Below, piece by piece: positions 9,467-18,124 of a stretch of 64,000 nt of DNA. The stretch covers positions 124,001 through 188,000 of the forward strand of contig UBWZ01000001.1 in the NCBI GenBank assembly GCA_900469345.1. The letters are read 5' to 3'. The notes beneath the pieces are model-generated. The model saw nothing but the letters and a program-made list of their open reading frames with translations, did no database searches and was not told the origin of the DNA. The stretch's first letter is position 1, and each line of letters opens with the position of its first letter. The position numbers were made by a program, and so were the translations under genes. The stretch comes from Hyphomicrobiales bacterium (GTDB taxonomy: Bacteria > Pseudomonadota > Alphaproteobacteria > Rhizobiales > Rhizobiaceae).

Positions 9467-9615
9467 CACCCGCACACCGGCATTTGCCACCCCAATTACG
9501 CACAACAAGTCTTGGAATAAGCTCCGATCTTGCCCCGATCTTCTTGAGGAAGCTTTAATTTTCGGCTCCGGAATGGCCGGACCATCGAGATTGCTGCCGC
9601 AGCATGCTGGCGGTT

Positions 9616-9690
9616 TTTGCGAATGAGTTGCAAGAGCGTTGACAAACATCAAAACCCGACTAGGTTAGTTTGCGAATGACTTGCAACAGC
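9616..9690 (+). promoter_or_regulatory. sitABCD promoter flanked by two Mur/Fur-type boxes
   Basis: Two 22-bp copies at 9616-9637 and 9669-9690 match at 20 of 22 positions. Each contains the dyad TTGCGA, 5 bases, TTGCAA. Between them sits a good promoter: TTGACA (9639-9644), 16 bases, TAGGTT (9661-9666). Rhizobial sitABCD operons are known to be repressed by the manganese-responsive Fur homologue Mur through paired MRS sites. The layout here fits that: one box abuts the -35 element and the other covers the expected transcript start. Confidence 0.8.
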
Positions 9691-9705
9691 AGCTGCGATG
9701 GCGTG

Positions 9706-10617
9706 ATGAACTCGGCAAAACTGGCAGGCATGCTCACTTTCTGTCTCGGCTTCGGCTGGCTCCTCGGCGCAGCGCTTCCCGCGCACGCCGCCGCGGGCGA
9801 AAAGCCGAAGGTTGTGACCACCTTCACCATCATCGCCGACATGGCGCGCAACGTCGCGGGCGATGCGGCGACCGTCGAAAGCATCACCAAGCCCGGCGCC
9901 GAGATCCACAACTACCAGCCCACCCCGCGCGACCTGCTGCGCGCCCGCGATGCCGATCTCGTTCTGCGCAACGGTCTCAACCTCGAAACCTGGTTTGAGC
10001 GCTTTCTGCACAATCTCGGCGATCTTCCGAACGTCACGGTGTCGGACGGCATCGATCCCATGTCGATTTCCGGCGGCGCCTACCAGGGCAGGCCCAATCC
10101 GCATGCCTGGATGTCGCCGGAGAACGCGGTGATCTATGTCGAGAACATCCGCAAGGGCCTGACCGGGATCGACCCGGCCCATGCCGATCTCTACGCCGCC
10201 AATGCCAAGGCCTATACGGACAGGATCCGTGCCGAGGTCCAGCCGATCCGCGACGGGCTTTCGAAGCTTCCGGAAAACCGCCGCTGGCTGGTGACGAGCG
10301 AGGGCGCCTTCTCCTATCTCGCCCGCGATTTCGGCCTGCACGAGCTGTTTCTCTGGCCGGTCAATGCCGACAGCCAGGGCACGCCGCAGCAGGTGCGGGC
10401 CGTGATCGACGCCATGCGCGAGCACGACGTGCGGGTGATCTTCAGCGAGAGCACCGTGTCGGACAAGCCGGCCAAACAGGTGGCCTCGGAAACCGGCGCC
10501 GCCTATGGCGGCCTGCTTTACGTGGATTCGCTCAGCGATGCCGACGGACCCGTGCCGACCTATCTCGACCTGATCCGGGTGACGACAGAAACCATAGCCA
10601 AGGGGCTCTCGCAATGA
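9706..10617 (+). CDS. sitA: Manganese/iron ABC transporter substrate-binding protein
   Basis: Periplasmic metal receptor of the cluster A-I (SitA/MntA/PsaA) family, 303 aa. The signal peptide ends near residue 28 (PAHA). The four expected metal ligands are visible: H68 (AEIHNY), H133 (NPHAWMSP), E199 (VTSEG) and D274 (YVDSL). His-His-Glu-Asp favours manganese or iron over zinc, and the His-rich loop of ZnuA is absent. I start at ATG 9706 because in-frame starts at 9670 and 9676 lie inside the downstream Mur-type box, at or before the expected transcript start; GTG 9703 is an alternative. It overlaps sitB by four bases. Confidence 0.9.
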   Translation: MNSAKLAGMLTFCLGFGWLLGAALPAHAAAGEKPKVVTTFTIIADMARNVAGDAATVESITKPGAEIHNYQPTPRDLLRARDADLVLRNGLNLETWFERFLHNLGDLPNVTVSDGIDPMSISGGAYQGRPNPHAWMSPENAVIYVENIRKGLTGIDPAHADLYAANAKAYTDRIRAEVQPIRDGLSKLPENRRWLVTSEGAFSYLARDFGLHELFLWPVNADSQGTPQQVRAVIDAMREHDVRVIFSESTVSDKPAKQVASETGAAYGGLLYVDSLSDADGPVPTYLDLIRVTTETIAKGLSQ

Positions 10618-11507
10618 TGATGGGCAAGAAGAAGCAGACCCATGCGGGCCTGCAGCTCGACAACGTCACCGTCTCCTACCGCAACGGGCTGACGGCCCTG
10701 CGCCGGGCGAGCTTCTCCGTGCCGAAGGGCACCATCACCGCCCTGGTCGGCGTCAACGGAGCCGGCAAGTCCACCCTCTTCAAGGCGATCATGGGCTTCG
10801 TGCCGCTGACGGAAGGCTCGGTCGAGATCCTCGGGCTTCCGGCCCGGGAGGCGCTGCGCCGCAACCTGGTCGCCTATGTGCCGCAGTCGGAGGAAGTGGA
10901 CTGGAACTTCCCGGTCCTCGTCGAGGACGTGGTGATGATGGGCCGCTACGGCCACATGAACATGCTGCGCATCCCCTCCAGACGCGACCACGAACTCGTT
11001 ACCCAGGCCCTCAAACGCGTCGGCATGGAGGAATACCGCCAGCGCCAAATCGGCGAACTCTCCGGCGGCCAGCGCAAACGCGTCTTCCTCGCCCGCGCGC
11101 TGGCGCAGGAAGGCCAGGTCATCCTGCTCGACGAGCCCTTTACCGGCGTCGACGTGACGACCGAAGAACAGATCGTCGCACTCCTGAAGGATCTGCGCGA
11201 CGAAGGCCGTGTCATGCTGGTTTCCACCCACAATCTCGGCAGCGTTCCCGATTTCTGCGACCGCACCGTCTTCGTCAAGGGCACCGTCATCGCCTACGGC
11301 AAGACCGAGGATACGTTCACCGAGGCCAATCTCGAACAGGCCTTCGGCGGCGTGCTACGCCACTTCATCCTCGGCGGCCGCGATCTGCACGATGACGACG
11401 ACGCCCGTCACGTCAAGGTTATCAGCGACGACGAGCGCCCCTTCGTTATCTACGGCAATGGCCAGACCAAGCCCAGGGAGACGGCCGATGCTCCAGACGC
11501 TTCTTGA
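10614..11507 (+). CDS. sitB: Manganese/iron ABC transporter ATP-binding protein
   Basis: Cytoplasmic ATPase that powers the SitCD channel; 297 aa. Walker A is GVNGAGKST near residue 43, the ABC signature is LSGGQRKR near residue 145, and Walker B is [12 protein letters not shown] just after it. A Q-loop ([10 protein letters not shown]) and H-loop (STHNLG) are present. The ATG overlaps the sitA stop (ATGA) and the 3' end overlaps sitC by about 20 bases, the tight packing of a four-gene operon. The C-terminal 30 residues are Asp-rich (DDDDARH) and unusual for an ABC ATPase; their role is unknown. Confidence 0.93.
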   Translation: MMMGKKKQTHAGLQLDNVTVSYRNGLTALRRASFSVPKGTITALVGVNGAGKSTLFKAIMGFVPLTEGSVEILGLPAREALRRNLVAYVPQSEEVDWNFPVLVEDVVMMGRYGHMNMLRIPSRRDHELVTQALKRVGMEEYRQRQIGELSGGQRKRVFLARALAQEGQVILLDEPFTGVDVTTEEQIVALLKDLRDEGRVMLVSTHNLGSVPDFCDRTVFVKGTVIAYGKTEDTFTEANLEQAFGGVLRHFILGGRDLHDDDDARHVKVISDDERPFVIYGNGQTKPRETADAPDAS

Positions 11508-12348
11508 ACCCTTCACCTACGGCTACATGCTGAACGCCATCTGGGTCAGCGCTCTGGTCGGCGCCGTCTGCGGCTTCCTCTCGGCCTATCTCATGCTCAA
11601 GGGCTGGTCGCTGATCGGCGATGCGCTGTCGCATTCCATCGTCCCGGGCGTCGCCGGCGCCTACATGCTCGGCCTGCCGTTTTCGATCGGCGCCTTCCTG
11701 TCCGGCGGACTGGCCGCCGGCGCCATGCTCTTTCTCAACCAGCGCACGCGGCTGAAGGAAGACGCCATCATCGGCCTGATCTTTACCTCCTTCTTCGGCC
11801 TTGGCCTGTTCATGGTTTCGCTGTCGCCGACCGCGGTGGACATCCAGACCATCGTGCTCGGCAACATCCTTGCCATCTCGCCGGCCGATACGCTGCAGCT
11901 CGTCATAATAGGCGGCGTCAGCCTTCTCGTGCTCGCGGTCAAATGGAAGGACCTGATGGTCGCCTTCTTCGACGAAAACCACGCCCGCACCATTGGCTTG
12001 CGGCCGGACCTGCTCAAGGTTCTGTTCTTCACGCTGCTCGCCGCATCCACCGTGGCGGCCCTCCAGACGGTCGGCGCCTTCCTCGTCGTCGCCATGGTGG
12101 TGACGCCCGGAGCCACCGCCTACCTGCTGACCGACCGCTTCCAGCGCGTCATCCTGATGGCGCTCGCCATCGGCGCCGGCACGAGCTTCCTCGGCGCCTA
12201 TCTGAGCTACTTCCTCGACGGCGCCACCGGCGGCATCATCGTCGTCCTGCAGACCCTGCTCTTTTTGCTCGCATTCCTGTTTGCGCCCAAGCACGGCATG
12301 CTCGCCGCCCGCCGGCGCCTGCGCCGCAACCTGGAGCAAGCGGCATGA
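11488..12348 (+). CDS. sitC: Manganese/iron ABC transporter permease
   Basis: Inner-membrane channel subunit of the ABC-3 (ZnuB/SitC) family, 286 aa, with about eight membrane helices. The family segment [19 protein letters not shown] is near residue 33. I start at ATG 11488, with a GGGAG site at 11475-11480. A reading frame extends much further upstream but only overlaps sitB out of frame. The start lies inside the sitB 3' end, and the stop overlaps sitD by four bases. It pairs with SitD to form a heterodimeric channel. Confidence 0.92.
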   Translation: MLQTLLEPFTYGYMLNAIWVSALVGAVCGFLSAYLMLKGWSLIGDALSHSIVPGVAGAYMLGLPFSIGAFLSGGLAAGAMLFLNQRTRLKEDAIIGLIFTSFFGLGLFMVSLSPTAVDIQTIVLGNILAISPADTLQLVIIGGVSLLVLAVKWKDLMVAFFDENHARTIGLRPDLLKVLFFTLLAASTVAALQTVGAFLVVAMVVTPGATAYLLTDRFQRVILMALAIGAGTSFLGAYLSYFLDGATGGIIVVLQTLLFLLAFLFAPKHGMLAARRRLRRNLEQAA

Positions 12349-13196
12349 GCGCGCTTCTCGATTTCCTCGACCTGATCACCTTCCCCTTTCAGGTGGATTT
12401 CATGCGCACCGCCTTTGCGGTGACCCTGATGATCGCCCTGCCGATGTCGATCCTCTCCTGCTTCCTGGTCCTCAAGGGGTGGTCGCTGATGGGCGATGCC
12501 GTCTCCCACGCCGTGCTGCCGGGGGTCGTGATCGCCTATATGCTGGCTATTCCCCTCTCGATAGGCGCCTTTGTGGCCGGCATGACATGCGCGCTTTTGA
12601 CCGGCTTCCTCAAGGAGAACAGCCGCATCAAGGAAGACACCGTGCTCGGCATCGTCTTTTCCGGCATGTTCGGGCTGGGGCTCGTGCTGTTCGTCAGGGT
12701 CCAGGCGGACGTGCATCTCGACCACATCCTGTTCGGCGACATGCTCGGCATTCTCCCCTCCGATGTCCTGGAAACCGGGCTGATTGCGCTCGCCTCGACC
12801 ATTTTCCTTCTCGTGCTGCGCAAGGATCTTCTCGTCCATGCCTTCGACGAACAGCATGCCAGGGCGATCGGCTTGCCGACCCGGTTGCTGCACTACGGTC
12901 TGCTGGCCGTGCTGTCGCTGACGGTCGTCGGCGCGTTGAAGGCGGTCGGCATCATCCTTTCCGTTGCCATGCTGGTGGCACCCGGCTCCATCGCTTTCCT
13001 GCTGACCCGTCGGTTCTCCGTCATGCTGACGGTGGCCGTGGCGATCGGCCTCGGCGCCTCGATGCTTGGCATCTACATCAGCTTCTTCCTCGACAGCGCG
13101 CCGGCCCCCACCATCGTGCTCCTGATGACGGCGGCCTTTATCGCGGCCTTCGTGCGCACCACCATGAAGCCCACGCTGTCCGCCTCCACCGACTGA
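12345..13196 (+). CDS. sitD: Manganese/iron ABC transporter permease, second subunit
   Basis: The second ABC-3 family channel subunit, 283 aa, clearly paralogous to SitC: the same LKGWSLMGDAVSHAVLPGV segment lies near residue 42. There are about eight helices and a short basic C-terminus. The ATG at 12345 overlaps the sitC stop. It ends the sit operon; the next gene begins only 47 bases later but has its own palindromic operator, so it is probably a separate unit. Confidence 0.92.
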   Translation: MSALLDFLDLITFPFQVDFMRTAFAVTLMIALPMSILSCFLVLKGWSLMGDAVSHAVLPGVVIAYMLAIPLSIGAFVAGMTCALLTGFLKENSRIKEDTVLGIVFSGMFGLGLVLFVRVQADVHLDHILFGDMLGILPSDVLETGLIALASTIFLLVLRKDLLVHAFDEQHARAIGLPTRLLHYGLLAVLSLTVVGALKAVGIILSVAMLVAPGSIAFLLTRRFSVMLTVAVAIGLGASMLGIYISFFLDSAPAPTIVLLMTAAFIAAFVRTTMKPTLSASTD

Positions 13197-13224
13197 CGCC
13201 ACGGCCTCTTGCGCCAGTCGGGTC

Positions 13225-13240
13225 GCGGGTATATACCCGC
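13225..13240 (+). promoter_or_regulatory. Perfect palindrome in front of marR (operator 1)
   Basis: GCGGGTATATACCCGC is a perfect 16-bp palindrome ending three bases before the marR ATG. A possible -10 (TATACC, 13232-13237) with TTGCGC 17 bases upstream lies inside it, which would place the transcript start at or next to the ATG. Its near-twin lies at 13660-13675. Confidence 0.75.
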
Positions 13241-13243
13241 ACC

Positions 13244-13645
13244 ATGAGCTTGGACACGTGCCACTGTATTCTGCTGCGTCGGGCCTCCCGTAAGGTCTCG
13301 TCCTACTACGACGAGGCTTTGTCGCCGCTTGGGGTGAACATTGGCCAGTTCAGCCTGCTGCGCAACATAAGGTCGATGCAGCCGGTCTCGTTGACGGACC
13401 TCGCCCTGCGTGTGGAGCTGGATCGCTCCACCGTTGGGCGAAACACCAAGGTGCTGGAGCGGATGGGGCTGGTTGCAACGGGTCTTGGCGAGGATCAACG
13501 CGAGGCCCAACTGTCCCTCTCGGAGGCGGGACATGCGCTTCTCACCGAGGGTGCGCCGCTGTGGGATAGCGTACAGGCCAACATCGAAGAGAGGCTGGGG
13601 CGGGACAAGACGCAACAGTTGCAGGAACTGCTCAACGCACTCTGA
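13244..13645 (+). CDS. MarR-family transcriptional regulator
   Basis: A small winged-helix repressor, 133 aa. The winged helix (residues about 30-100) includes the DLALRVELDRSTVGRNTKVL recognition segment and a wing with EDQREAQLSLSEAG. I start it at ATG 13244, three bases after a perfect palindrome, so it probably represses itself. The adjacent MFS gene carries the same palindrome and is the obvious second target. A longer frame through this region only continues out-of-frame sequence of sitD. The ligand is unknown. The start has little room for a ribosome site, so a leaderless transcript is possible. Confidence 0.88.
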   Translation: MSLDTCHCILLRRASRKVSSYYDEALSPLGVNIGQFSLLRNIRSMQPVSLTDLALRVELDRSTVGRNTKVLERMGLVATGLGEDQREAQLSLSEAGHALLTEGAPLWDSVQANIEERLGRDKTQQLQELLNAL

Positions 13646-13659
13646 CCATTTGACACGAC

Positions 13660-13675
13660 GCGGGCATATGCCCGC
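13660..13675 (+). promoter_or_regulatory. Perfect palindrome in front of the MFS gene (operator 2)
   Basis: GCGGGCATATGCCCGC differs from operator 1 only at the paired positions 6 and 11, so the dyad is kept perfect. It lies directly downstream of a consensus -35 (TTGACA, 13650-13655), in the promoter spacer. The shared consensus is GCGGGYATATRCCCGC. Confidence 0.75.
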
Positions 13676-13719
13676 TATCTGAAATACGCCCGTAGCCTGA
13701 TCTGGAAGGGACACCACGC

Positions 13720-15015
13720 ATGATCTCCACCTATGCCGCCCGCTGGATGGCCAGGCGCAATCTCCACTATGGCTGGGTTGTCGCCCTGACCACCTTCCTG
13801 ACCATGCTGGCGACCGCCGGCGCCATGGGCTCGGCCGGCGTGATGATCCAGCCGCTGCACCAGGAATTTGGCTGGGACATCGCCGACATCTCCTCGGCCA
13901 TGGCGGTCCGCCTCGTGCTGTTCGGCCTGCTCGGACCGTTTGCCGCCGCCTTCATGAACCATTTCGGCGTTCGCCAGGTGGTGGCGACAGCCCTGGCGCT
14001 CATCTTCGGCGGCATTGTCGCTTCCCTGTTCATGACGCAGGTCTGGCAGCTCGTGGCGCTCTGGGGCGTGGTGATCGGCGTCGGCACCGGCATGACCGCC
14101 ATGGTGCTCGGCGCGACGGTCGCCTCGCGGTGGTTTTCCAGGCGCCGCGGCCTGGTGGTCGGCATGTTGAGCGCCAGCAATGCGACCGGACAGCTGATCT
14201 TCCTGCCGCTGCTTGCCCAGTTGAGCGAAACCTATGGCTGGCGCACCGCACTGACGCTGACGGCAACAGCCATCGCCCTCGCCATGCTGCTGGTCCTCGC
14301 GCTGATGCGCAACCATCCGGCCGATCTCGATCTGCCGGCTTACGGGGAAGCGACCGTCACCCGACCGCCGAGACAGGATCACAAGCTGCTGGCGACACTC
14401 GCGTCACCCATCCTGACCCTGAAGAGCGTGTCCACCAGCGGCACCTTCTGGGTGCTGTTCGGCACATTCTTCGTCTGCGGCCTTTCCACCAACGGGCTCA
14501 TCCAGACCCACTGGATCTCGATCTGCGGCGACTTCGGCATGAGCCCGGTCTCGGCGGCCGGCACGCTTGCCGTGCTGGGCATCTTCGACTTCTTCGGCAC
14601 GATCATGTCGGGCTGGCTGTCCGACCGCTACGACAACCGCGTGCTGCTGTTCTGGTATTATGGCCTGCGCGGCCTGTCGCTGATCTACCTGTCCTTCTCC
14701 GGCTTCAGCTTCTACGAGCTGTCGGCCTTTGCGGTTTTCTACGGACTGGACTGGATCGCCACCGTTCCCCCGACAGTGCGTCTCGCCGCCGATACCTTCG
14801 GCCGCGAAAAGGCAGGCATCGTCTTCGGCTGGGTCTTCACCGGCCATCAGCTGGGCGCGGCCACCGCAGCCTTCGGCGCCGGCTACCTGAAAAGCGGCTT
14901 CGACACCTATATGCCGGCCCTGCAGATCGCCGGCGTGATGTGCATGTTGGCCGCCGTCTGCGTCCTGCTGTTGAAGAAGCCCGGCTCCGCCCGCCTCAGC
15001 CCCCAACCGGCCTGA
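13720..15015 (+). CDS. MFS transporter next to a MarR regulator
   Basis: A 431-aa, twelve-helix major facilitator transporter. An Arg-rich loop (RWFSRRRGLVVGM, about residues 129-141) and a long central cytoplasmic loop (about 200-240) fit the family; the second half has the GWLSDRYDNR loop-8 signature near residue 302. It resembles the monocarboxylate/oxalate-antiporter-like MFS branch, but the substrate is not readable. AAGGGA precedes the ATG. The MarR operator in its promoter indicates substrate- or stress-induced expression. A strong bidirectional hairpin follows the stop. Confidence 0.85.
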   Translation: MISTYAARWMARRNLHYGWVVALTTFLTMLATAGAMGSAGVMIQPLHQEFGWDIADISSAMAVRLVLFGLLGPFAAAFMNHFGVRQVVATALALIFGGIVASLFMTQVWQLVALWGVVIGVGTGMTAMVLGATVASRWFSRRRGLVVGMLSASNATGQLIFLPLLAQLSETYGWRTALTLTATAIALAMLLVLALMRNHPADLDLPAYGEATVTRPPRQDHKLLATLASPILTLKSVSTSGTFWVLFGTFFVCGLSTNGLIQTHWISICGDFGMSPVSAAGTLAVLGIFDFFGTIMSGWLSDRYDNRVLLFWYYGLRGLSLIYLSFSGFSFYELSAFAVFYGLDWIATVPPTVRLAADTFGREKAGIVFGWVFTGHQLGAATAAFGAGYLKSGFDTYMPALQIAGVMCMLAAVCVLLLKKPGSARLSPQPA

Positions 15016-15027
15016 GCCCGCAACGAG

Positions 15028-15057
15028 AAGGGCCCGCCAGATGACCGGCGGACCCTT
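15028..15057. terminator. Bidirectional terminator between MFS gene and chemoreceptor gene
   Basis: AAGGGCCCGCC (15028-15038) pairs with GGCGG-A-CCCTT (15047-15057) around an 8-base loop, followed by TGTT on the plus strand. It lies between two convergent genes. Confidence 0.65.
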
Positions 15058-15083
15058 GTTCTCGGTGTGATTCTGATTGGCGC

Positions 15084-16793
15084 TCAGGCGGCCTGGCGAG
15101 GCGCCTGTTGGCTGGCGGCCGACCCCGGCTCGCGCACCGTAGACCGGCGGTTGAGCTTGAAATGAGAGACGAGCTCCGCCAGCTGTGCCGCACCACTGGC
15201 CAGCGCCGCGCTGATCTGCGTCGTCTGATCCACCATGCCGGCATTCTGCTGCGTCATCCGGTCGATCTGCGAAACCGCGTTGTTGATCTCCGAAAGACCG
15301 ACGGACTGTTCCGTGGCGGCGGTCGCCAGCGACTGCATGTTCTTGTCGATCGACGCCACGAAGCTCTCGATCTCGTGCAGCGCGACGCCCGTCGCATCCA
15401 CCAGGCGCACCCCTTCGGTGACCTCGCGACCGGAGTTCTCGATCAGGCCCTTGATCTCCTTGGCAGCCTTGGCGGAACGCTGCGCCAGTTCGCGCACTTC
15501 CTGCGCAACCACCGCGAACCCCTTGCCCGCCTCGCCGGCCCGGGCCGCCTCGACACCGGCGTTGAGCGCCAGCAGGTTGGTCTGAAAGGCGATCTCGTCG
15601 ATGACTGCGATGATCTTGGTGATTTCCGAGGACGCAGACCGGATCCGCTGCATGGCGGTGATGGTTTCCTGCACGACCGAGGCCGAGGTGGAGGCGGAGT
15701 CCAGCGCGTTCTTGACCAGCTTGCGGGTGTCTTCCGTATTGACCGTCGAAGAGCGCACCGTTGCCGTCACCTCTTCGAGTGCAGCCGAGGTCTGCTCCAG
15801 CGAGGCCGCCTGTTCCTTGGTGCGCATAGACAGCTGATCGGCCGCCTCGTGCATCTGGCTGCTGTTGCCGTTGAGGCTGCTCGTCTGCTGCAGGACGCTC
15901 ACCAGTGCCTCCTGGAAGGCGCCGATCGAAGCATTGAAGTCGCGGCGCAGCGGCTCGAACTCGGCAATGAAGGGCTCGTCGATCGTCTGGCGGATATTGC
16001 ATTCCGAAAGGCGGGCAAGCCCTGCCCCCAGTTCCGTCACCACATGCATCCGCTCTGTCACGTCGGTAGCGAACTTCACCACCTTCAGGACCCGGCCGCT
16101 TTCGTCGATGATCGGGTTGTAGGAGGCCTGGATGTAGACCAGGCGACCACCCTTGCCGATCCGCGTGAACTGGTCTGCCACGAACTGGCCGGCGCCCAGA
16201 TCGCGCCAGAACGACCGGTACTCCTGCGACTGCACATAGGCCGGCTCGCAGAACATGGCGTGGTGCTTGCCGACGATCTCGCCGAGCTCGTAGCCGAGCG
16301 TCTTCAGGAAGTTTTCGTTGGCGGTGATGATCTCGCCGGACGGCGTGAATTCGATCACCGCCTGCGCCCGCGACAGGGCATCCAGCTTGCCGCGATTTTC
16401 GAGCGCCACCTTGCGGGAGGCGGTGATGTCGGTTGCCAGCTTCACCACCCGGTAGGGCTTGCCGCCGCGGAAGATCGGATTGTAGGAGGCCTCGATCCAG
16501 ACCTCGACGCCACCCTTGCCGACACGCTTGTACTTGCCCTGGTCGTACTCGCCTTTGCCCAGGCGCTGCCAGAAGGCGGCATATTCGGGCGACGCGGCAT
16601 CCGCCGGATCGACGAACAGGCGATGATGCTTGCCGATGATCTCCTGCTCGCTATAGCCGAGCGTCTTGCAGAAATTTTCGTTGGCGCTGAGGATATTGCC
16701 GGTGAGATCGAATTCGATCACCGCCTGCGAGCGATTGAGCGCCTGGACGAGCGCGGCGTTGAATGCGTGCTTACCGAATGGAAGGGAGACCAT
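15084..16793 (-). CDS. Soluble methyl-accepting chemotaxis protein with two PAS domains
   Basis: A cytoplasmic chemoreceptor, 569 aa, that would signal to CheA/CheW. Two PAS domains lie at residues about 20-125 and 140-245; both contain an NENF..TLGY helix and a KHH motif. The MCP signalling domain (about 290-540) has the hairpin tip core EIAFQTNLLALNAGVEAARAG. No membrane helix is present, so it senses an internal cue such as redox state, oxygen or a bound cofactor. Both PAS halves resemble Aer-like or heme/FAD PAS modules, but the cofactor is not determinable. I start at ATG 16793, preceded by AGGTG. It is monocistronic. Confidence 0.92.
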   Translation of the reverse strand: MVSLPFGKHAFNAALVQALNRSQAVIEFDLTGNILSANENFCKTLGYSEQEIIGKHHRLFVDPADAASPEYAAFWQRLGKGEYDQGKYKRVGKGGVEVWIEASYNPIFRGGKPYRVVKLATDITASRKVALENRGKLDALSRAQAVIEFTPSGEIITANENFLKTLGYELGEIVGKHHAMFCEPAYVQSQEYRSFWRDLGAGQFVADQFTRIGKGGRLVYIQASYNPIIDESGRVLKVVKFATDVTERMHVVTELGAGLARLSECNIRQTIDEPFIAEFEPLRRDFNASIGAFQEALVSVLQQTSSLNGNSSQMHEAADQLSMRTKEQAASLEQTSAALEEVTATVRSSTVNTEDTRKLVKNALDSASTSASVVQETITAMQRIRSASSEITKIIAVIDEIAFQTNLLALNAGVEAARAGEAGKGFAVVAQEVRELAQRSAKAAKEIKGLIENSGREVTEGVRLVDATGVALHEIESFVASIDKNMQSLATAATEQSVGLSEINNAVSQIDRMTQQNAGMVDQTTQISAALASGAAQLAELVSHFKLNRRSTVREPGSAASQQAPRQAA

Positions 16794-16928
16794 GACACAC
16801 CTGAATGATGATGCCACGTGACTGTGGCCTGGTCCCACCCTAAAACTTTTTGCTAAATGTTAAGTTAAGGCAAAAGATGAGCAAATCTCAGCATTTAGGG
16901 GCTTTTCAGGCTCACTGCGCGAAAGCAA

Positions 16929-16953
16929 AAAGGCCCGCTCGTGGCGGGCCTTT
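16929..16953 (-). terminator. Rho-independent terminator of tal
   Basis: On the minus strand AAAGGCCCGC pairs with GCGGGCCTTT around a 5-base loop, followed by a T-run. It lies 24 bases past the tal stop. Confidence 0.8.
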
Positions 16954-16976
16954 CCGGTCTTGGACAGAGGAAGATG

Positions 16977-17942
16977 TCAGGCGGCGGCCTGGGTCAGTTC
17001 CTTCTTGACCATGGTGCGCAGCGCGACCAGGTCCTTGGCGAACAGCCGGATACCGTCGGACAGCTTTTCCGTCGCCATCTGGTCCTCGTTGAGCATCCAG
17101 CGGAACTGCTTTTCGTCGAGCGACTGCATCGGTTCTGCGTTGAACGTCTCGGGCGTCAGCTTGCGGTCGAGCTTGCCGGTATCCTTGTCGAGCTCGTCGA
17201 GCAGGTTCGGGCTGATCGTCAGGCGATCGCAGCCGGCAAGGGCTTCAATTTCGCCCACGTTGCGGAACGACGCGCCCATCACGATCGTGCTGATGCCGTT
17301 CGCCTTGTAGTAGTTGTAAATCTGACGGACGGAGACGACGCCCGGATCCGTCTCGGCCGTGTAGTCCTGGCCGGTGGACTTTTTGTGCCAGTCGAGGATG
17401 CGGCCGACGAAGGGCGAGATCAGGAACACCTTGGCCTGCGCGCAGGCGATCGCCTGGGCCTGGCTGAAGAGCAGCGTCAGGTTGCAGTCGATCCCTTCGG
17501 TCTGCAGGATCTCGGCAGCCCGGATGCCTTCCCAGGTGGAAGCGAGCTTGATGAGGATGCGTTCGCGCTCGATCCCGCGGTCCTTGTAGGCCGCAATGAT
17601 CTGGTGGGCCTTGGCAATCGAACCCTGCGTGTCGAACGAAAGGTCGGCGTCCACTTCGGTCGATACGCGGCCGGGAACGATGGCGGCAAGCGCTGCACCG
17701 ACGTCGATCGCCATACGGTCGGCAACCGCGGTCACCACCGCATCGTCCTGTCCGCCCTGCTTGCGACCCCAGGAAATCGCTTCCTTGACCTTGTCGGCAA
17801 AGGCCGGGCTACCCAGCGCCTTGAGGACGATCGTCGGGTTCGTGGTGCAATCCACGGGCTTCAGGCGGGCAACCGCCTCGATGTCGCCCGTGTCGGCGAC
17901 AACAGTGGTCATGCTGCGGAGCTGCTCTAGTTTGGACGTCAT
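16977..17942 (-). CDS. tal: Transaldolase
   Basis: Pentose phosphate pathway enzyme that moves a three-carbon unit from sedoheptulose 7-phosphate to glyceraldehyde 3-phosphate; 321 aa, the E. coli TalB-length class. The Schiff-base lysine is K132 in the [12 protein letters not shown] segment, the same number as in E. coli. The N-terminal [12 protein letters not shown] motif is present. I start at ATG 17942, with GAGGAA upstream; the longer frame adds only non-coding sequence. It is divergent from a SorC-type regulator, with two matched dyads between them, so its expression may respond to a sugar phosphate. Confidence 0.96.
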   Translation of the reverse strand: MTSKLEQLRSMTTVVADTGDIEAVARLKPVDCTTNPTIVLKALGSPAFADKVKEAISWGRKQGGQDDAVVTAVADRMAIDVGAALAAIVPGRVSTEVDADLSFDTQGSIAKAHQIIAAYKDRGIERERILIKLASTWEGIRAAEILQTEGIDCNLTLLFSQAQAIACAQAKVFLISPFVGRILDWHKKSTGQDYTAETDPGVVSVRQIYNYYKANGISTIVMGASFRNVGEIEALAGCDRLTISPNLLDELDKDTGKLDRKLTPETFNAEPMQSLDEKQFRWMLNEDQMATEKLSDGIRLFAKDLVALRTMVKKELTQAAA

Positions 17943-18038
17943 CCGAAAATTCCTCGCTGTTGATCCCCTAACGCCCGGGGCGCCCAATGGGTCCCTGGCC
18001 CTTGCGAGGATAACACTCCCTTAGCCATAGGAAGTCAA

Positions 18039-18068
18039 GACATTTGTCATTCCTAATTGACATATGTC
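18039..18068. promoter_or_regulatory. Paired 10-bp dyads between tal and the SorC-type regulator
   Basis: GACATTTGTC (18039-18048) and GACATATGTC (18059-18068) are two near-identical dyads exactly 20 bp apart, about two helical turns. They lie in the divergent tal/sorC intergenic region and are the best candidate binding site for the SorC-type regulator. Confidence 0.65.
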
Positions 18069-18124
18069 CACGCCGTTCTATCATGACGGCTGCTGCTGGG
18101 GCGCGCTTCCCATGCCGCTGAAGG

